64,000 nucleotides of DNA from Anaeramoeba ignava (taxonomy: Eukaryota; Metamonada; Anaeramoebidae). The notes beneath the pieces were generated by a model. It worked only from the letters and a program-made list of their open reading frames with translations, was not told the DNA's origin and searched no databases. Numbering within the stretch: the first letter of the stretch is position 1; the number at the start of each line of letters is the position of its first letter. A program made the translations under genes and the position numbers. The stretch is from positions 1 to 64,000 of the forward strand of contig JAPDFW010000067.1 in the NCBI GenBank assembly GCA_028826165.1, read 5' to 3'. This document shows positions 59,219 through 64,000 of the stretch, piece after piece.

Positions 59219-59461
59219 TATTATTATTAAAAAAAAAATGAAAAAAAATGAAAAAAATAAAAAATAAAAAATAAATTTTTTTTAATTATTGAAAAATTTT
59301 CCAAATCGTTTTATTATTTGTAGTTTGAGTAGCTAAGTTGAATGGGTTTTGTTTTTGTGTATTATTATTATTATTGTTCTTATTCTTTGTTGAAAAAAAA
59401 AAAAGATTTTGAAAATAGAAAAAAAAAAGAATTATTTTTGTTGAAAAAACTCTTTTAAAAT

Positions 59462-60802
59462 TTATTTCTTCTTTTGAGCAGCTTTTGTAAGTTTGGCTTC
59501 TCCTGATTTTCTTTCGATTGTTTTGATAACACCAACAGCAACAGTTTGACGCATATCTCTGACAGCAAATCTTCCAAGAGGTGGATAACTAGAATAAGTT
59601 TCAACACACATTGGTTTAGAAGGAATCATTTCAACCATAGAAGCATCACCAGTCTTAATTTCTTCTGGATTTTCATCCAAAACTTTTCCTGAACGTCTAT
59701 CCATTTTACTGAGTAATTTATTGAATTTGCAAGCAATATGAGCAGTGTGGCAATCAAGAACAGGTTGATAACCAGCCTTGATTTTTCCAGGATGATGAAG
59801 AACAATGACTTGAGCAGTGAAAGATGAGACTTCTGCTGGAGGATCACTTTTAGCATCTCCACAAACATATCCTCTTCTCAAATCTTTAACAGCAACACCT
59901 TTGATATTGAAACCAACATTATCACCAGGAAGAGCTTCAGGAAGAGATTCGTGATGCATTTCAATTGATTTGACTTCAGTTGTGATCATGCAGGGAGCAA
60001 AAGTAACAAGTTGTTGAGGGCGCATGATTCCAGTTTCAACTCTTCCGACTGGGACTGTTCCAATACCGCCAATCTTGTAGATATCTTGAAGAGGAAGTCT
60101 GAGAGGTTTATCAGTTGGGCGTTTTGGAGGTTCAACTGAATCAAGAATTTCAAGAAGAGTAGGTCCTTTCCACCAAGGCAAGTTAGCGCTTTTTTCAATC
60201 ATGTTATCTCCCATCCATCCACTGACTGGAACAAATGGAACCTTCTTGATATCATAACCGACTCTTTTGATATATGAAGAAACTTCTTTTTGGATTTCGT
60301 TGAATCGAGCTTCAGAATATTTGACTGATTTATCATCCATCTTGTTAACAACAACAACCATTTGTCTGACACCAAGTGTATAAGCTAAAAGTGCATGTTC
60401 TCTTGTTTGTCCGTCTTTTGAGATTCCGGCTTCAAATCCTCCCTTTGTTGAATCAACTACCAAAATGGCAACATCTGCTTGTGATGTTCCTGTGATCATG
60501 TTCTTGATAAAATCTCTATGTCCAGGGGCATCAATGATTGTGAAGTAATATTTGGATGTTTCAAATTTCCAAAGTGAAATATCAATGGTGATTCCTCTTT
60601 CTCTTTCTGCCTTCAATTTGTCAAGAACCCATGCATATTTGAATGAACTTTTTCCAATATCTTGTGCTTCTTTTTCATATTTCTCAATGGTTCTTTTATC
60701 AATTCCTCCACATTTGTAAATTAAATGTCCAGTAGTTGTTGATTTTCCTGAATCAACGTGACCAATAACAACAATATTAATATGTGTTTTTTCTTTTCCC
60801 AT
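59462..60802 (-). CDS. TEF1: Translation elongation factor EF-1alpha
   Basis: It encodes 446 residues from ATG 60802, single exon, full length for the family. G1 is GHVDSGKST, the switch I region [12 protein letters not shown]3 DAPGH, G4 NKMD and G5 SGWMGDN. Domains 2 and 3 are intact, ending in a Lys-rich tail (KAAQKKK). It delivers aminoacyl-tRNA to the ribosome as the GTP form. Codon use is restricted and the sequence shows no repeats, unlike most neighbours, as expected for a highly expressed gene. It lies 243 bp upstream of the Fab1 start on the same strand. Confidence 0.97.
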   Translation of the reverse strand: MGKEKTHINIVVIGHVDSGKSTTTGHLIYKCGGIDKRTIEKYEKEAQDIGKSSFKYAWVLDKLKAERERGITIDISLWKFETSKYYFTIIDAPGHRDFIKNMITGTSQADVAILVVDSTKGGFEAGISKDGQTREHALLAYTLGVRQMVVVVNKMDDKSVKYSEARFNEIQKEVSSYIKRVGYDIKKVPFVPVSGWMGDNMIEKSANLPWWKGPTLLEILDSVEPPKRPTDKPLRLPLQDIYKIGGIGTVPVGRVETGIMRPQQLVTFAPCMITTEVKSIEMHHESLPEALPGDNVGFNIKGVAVKDLRRGYVCGDAKSDPPAEVSSFTAQVIVLHHPGKIKAGYQPVLDCHTAHIACKFNKLLSKMDRRSGKVLDENPEEIKTGDASMVEMIPSKPMCVETYSSYPPLGRFAVRDMRQTVAVGVIKTIERKSGEAKLTKAAQKKK

Positions 60803-61129
60803 TTTTTTTTTTGATTTAAAAACAAACTTCTATTATCTATATTTAAACTATTAATTTAAAAAATATAAATAAATTATATTAATAAAAAAGAAAAAAAAAT
60901 TTTTTTTAAATTATTAAATTAAATTATTAATTACTTTTCGTTTTTAATACGAAAATGAAAAATGAAAAAAATTTTTTTTTGTTAATTGATCTTTTTTATT
61001 TAAATCTCAACAGAAAAAAAAATTTTTTTTTTTTTTATTTTTTTTTATTTAACTTTTTACTTTAAATAAATTAATTTTTAATAAGAGATTATCAAAGAAA
61101 TATTAATAGAATTAAATTTTATTGGTCAA

Positions 61130-61137
61130 TGACGTCA
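61130..61137. promoter_or_regulatory. TGACGTCA palindrome (CRE/bZIP-type site) next to ATTGG
   Basis: A perfect 8-bp CRE consensus lies 5 bases after ATTGG (inverted CCAAT, 61121-61125), in a block with unusually many G and C for this intergenic DNA, about 330 bp upstream of EF-1alpha and 430 bp upstream of PheRS beta. Confidence 0.4.
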
Positions 61138-61429
61138 GTTAACTATTATTTCTTTTAAAAATTTATTATTAATTTATTATTTAAATTAATTTTAATTTAA
61201 TTTTTTAATCTCCCCCTAATTTAAATTTAAATTTTAATTTTATTTATAAAATAAAATAAAATAAGATCATTTAATTTTAAATTTAAAAAAACAACAAATA
61301 AACATTTTATTACTAATTTTTTTATAATTATTATTAATTTTTTTTCTATTTTTACTAATTTTTTTTTAAATTATTTTTAATTATGAAAAATTAATAATTT
61401 TTTCGTCATTTAAAAAAATCAAAACAAAA

Positions 61430-61466
61430 TTTTTTTTTCATTTTTTCATTTTTTTTCATTTTTTCC
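61430..61466 (+). promoter_or_regulatory. T-tract with three CAT motifs before PheRS beta
   Basis: The element lies about 100 bases upstream of ATG 61570, further away than in most genes here. Confidence 0.35.
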
Positions 61467-61569
61467 CTAAATTTTCAAATTCAAATTCTAATTCAAATTC
61501 AAAATTATTTCAAATAAATTTTATAAATTTAATTATAAATTTAAAATTAAAATTTAATTAAAAATAAAA

Positions 61570-61682
61570 TGCCAGTTGTTTCTGTTACTCGAGATTCACT
61601 TTTTAAAGAACTTGGAAAAACTTTTACTCAAGAAGAATTTGCAGATTTTTGTTTTGAGTTTGGAATAGAACTTGATGATGTT
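61570..61682 (+). CDS. Phenylalanyl-tRNA synthetase beta subunit, exon 1 only
   Basis: ATG 61570 gives [17 protein letters not shown] and, one base out of frame, [20 protein letters not shown], which together match the start of the cytosolic PheRS beta chain (PTVSVKRDLLF...EEFDELCFEFGLELDE type). A GT donor (GTAAAT) follows at 61683 and starts an intron of AT repeats. The A-run before CTTTT has four A where five are needed, so as given the frame stops soon after. The remaining exons, including the tRNA- and core-binding domains, lie beyond the window. Either the copy is broken or one base is missing in the consensus. Confidence 0.7.
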
Positions 61683-61689
61683 GTAAATA

Positions 61690-64000
61690 CAATTAGAGAG
61701 AGATTTTAATTATTAATATAAATAATAATATATTTAATATAAATAATATAAATAATATAAATAATATAAATAATATATTTAATATAAATAATATATTTAA
61801 TATAAATAATATAAATAATATAAATAATATAAATTTAATATAAATAAAATAATATATTTAAATAATATATTTAATATAAATAATATATTTAATATATTTA
61901 ATATAAAATAAATATATTTAATATAAAATAATATTTAATATAAATAATATATTTAATATAAATAATATATTTAATAGTATATTTAATATAAAATAAATAT
62001 TTAAATATAAAAATATTTAATATAATATAAAATAAATATAAATATTTAAATAAAAAAATAATATTTAATATAAAATAAAATATTTAATATAAAAATAAAA
62101 TATTTTAATATAAATAAATATATATTTAATATAAATAATATATAATAATATATATATTTATTTAATAATAAATAATATAAAATATTAATATAAATTTATT
62201 ATGTATTTTAATACAAAAATAATATATTTAATATAATTAATATATTTAATATAAAATATTTATAATTAAAATATTTAATACAAAATAACATATAATATAT
62301 TTTAATATAAATAAATAAAATAATATAAAAAATAATAATATATTTAAACATATAAACTAATATATTTTAATATGGAAAAAATAATATAAATAATATAAAT
62401 AAAATTTAAATAATTAATATAAATATTATATTTTAATATAAATAAATAATATAATATATTTAATATAAATAAATTAATATAAATAAACAATGTATAAAAT
62501 AATATAAATAAATAAAATAATATTAATATTTAATAAAATAACATAAAATAATATATTTAATATAAAATAATATATTTAATATAAATAATATATTTATTAT
62601 AAATAATATTTATAAATAATATAAATAATATATTTAATATAAATAATATATTTAATATAAAATATACAATTTAAATATAAATAATATATTTAATATAAAA
62701 ATATATAATTTAAATAATATAAATATAAATATATTTAAATATAAATAAATATTTAATACAAAAAAATAATATATTTAATATAAATAATATATTTAATATA
62801 AATAAAAAAATACATTTTAATATAAATAAATTTAAAATAATATATTTAATATATTTTACAAACAAATATCAAACAATATAACAAATATATTTTATTATAA
62901 AAAATACAAATATATAAAAATACATAAATAATACAAATAATATAAAATAATGTTTTGAATATATAATAACATGTTTATTATAAAAATACAAAATATGCAA
63001 AATATAAATATAATATTTAATAATGTATAATTACAACAAAATAAACAATATATTAATATAAACAATATAAAATAATATATTTTTAATATATTTAATATAA
63101 AATAATATATTTATTTATATATTTAAATACAAAATAAATAAATATACAATATAAAACAATAACATTTTAATATAAAATAATATATTTAATACAAACAAAT
63201 AAATAATATATTTAATATAAATAATATAAAATTATATTTTTAATATAAATAATATAAATAATTTAATATATATTTAATATAAATAATATATTTAATATAA
63301 TTAACATATTAAAATAATATAAATAAATAAATTGTTTAATATAAATAATATATTTTAATACAAATAATATAAATAATATATACATTTAATATAAATAACA
63401 TATTTTAATACATTCAAAACAAATAAAATATTTAATATAAATAATATATTTAATATATTTTAAATTGATAATAAAAAATAACATAAACAATAAATATAAA
63501 ATATTAATAATATAAATATAATACATTTATATATAATATAACAAATAAATATTTTTAATACAAATAATATATTTATATAAATAATATATTTAATATAAAT
63601 AATATGTTTAAATAAATAAATATAAATATTTAATATAAATAATATAATCATAAATAATATAAACAATAAAATATATGTTTAATATAAATAATATATTTAA
63701 TATGTTTAATAAAAAATAATATAAATATATATCCAATAAAATAATTTATAATATAAACATATAAATATGTTTAATATAAATAATATAAATTAATATATAT
63801 TTAATATATTTAATATAAATAATATATTTTATATATAAACAAATATATTTTAAAGCAAATAATAATATATTTAATATAAAATAAATAATATAAATAATAT
63901 AATTAATATGTTTATAAATAATATAAAATAATATAAACAATACATAACAAAACAATATATTGCCATGTATATTTAATAAAAACAATATTATAAATAATAT
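61690..64000. repeat. AT-only TTTAATATAAATAATATA repeat, presumed PheRS beta intron, open at window end
   Basis: Irregular units of TTTAATATAAATAATATA run without interruption for 2.3 kb to the window edge. Towards the end, C and G substitutions accumulate (ACAAATA, ATGTTTAA), suggesting older copies. Frames listed inside it on either strand have no protein-like composition. Confidence 0.85.

Larger units (their letters stand above)
60803..61569. other. Divergent intergenic region between EF-1alpha and PheRS beta
   Basis: The EF-1alpha side shows AAAATGAAAAATGAAAAAA (60952-60971, the T-tract on its coding strand), and the PheRS side shows TTTTTCATTTTTTCATTTTTTTTCATTTTTT (61430-61466). The middle contains an isolated TGACGTCA palindrome. 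No gene is seen. Confidence 0.55.

Overview
This window is nuclear DNA of a very AT-rich, intron-containing eukaryotic protist. It carries RNA polymerase II subunit RPB9, EF-1alpha, the KRR1 processome factor, presenilin, a Fab1/PIKfyve kinase, a BEACH-WD40 gene, a CLU/TPR protein, the RING protein Rbx1 and a Rab-like GTPase, all with short GT-AG introns, and TAA, TAG and TGA all serve as stops. The Asn/Gln-rich tracts, the trafficking genes and a succinyl-CoA ligase with a short organellar presequence suggest a free-living amoeboid protist. Anaeramoeba-like metamonads or a dictyostelid-like amoeba come to mind, but the species assignment is a guess.

Layout. 0-7.6 kb: a WD40-like fragment and a Rab-like gene with a 2.6-kb minisatellite intron, then minus-strand Rbx1, two small membrane proteins and a CYTH phosphohydrolase. 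8-20 kb: a large broken BEACH-WD40 gene full of simple repeats. 20.1-22 kb: presenilin with both catalytic aspartates and the PAL motif. 22-26.7 kb, minus: a 193-aa unknown and a protein with three copies of an unrecognised module. 27.6-31 kb, minus: four short single-pass C-tail membrane proteins in tandem and a VASt-domain protein. 31-34.1 kb, plus: KRR1, a charged 96-aa protein and a CENP-W-like histone-fold protein. 34.2-38.6 kb: a satellite of about 140-bp units. 38.7 kb: a possible structured RNA. 39-43.8 kb: a 430-aa protein and a four-PH plus EF-hand protein. 44-52 kb: succinyl-CoA ligase alpha, PH-CLU-TPR and RPB9, separated by 12-bp and 6-bp minisatellites. 52.9-60.8 kb, minus: FYVE-CCT-PIP kinase (Fab1) and EF-1alpha. 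61.6 kb to the end: exon 1 of PheRS beta followed by an AT repeat intron that runs off the window.

Three themes recur. Many long introns and spacers are tandem repeats with a 12-bp period. Nearly every start codon is preceded on the coding strand by a T-tract carrying TTTTTCATTTTT. Several recognisable genes (Rab-like, Rbx1, BEACH, presenilin, PheRS beta) carry single-base losses in A or T runs, mostly near long repeats, while genes elsewhere are intact over kilobases; this means either pseudogenes or uncorrected homopolymer errors.

By function, the genes cover endolysosomal and membrane traffic (Fab1, BEACH, Rab-like, VASt, PH proteins, presenilin), organelle energy and positioning (succinyl-CoA ligase, CLU), and core expression and turnover (RPB9, KRR1, EF-1alpha, PheRS beta, Rbx1).
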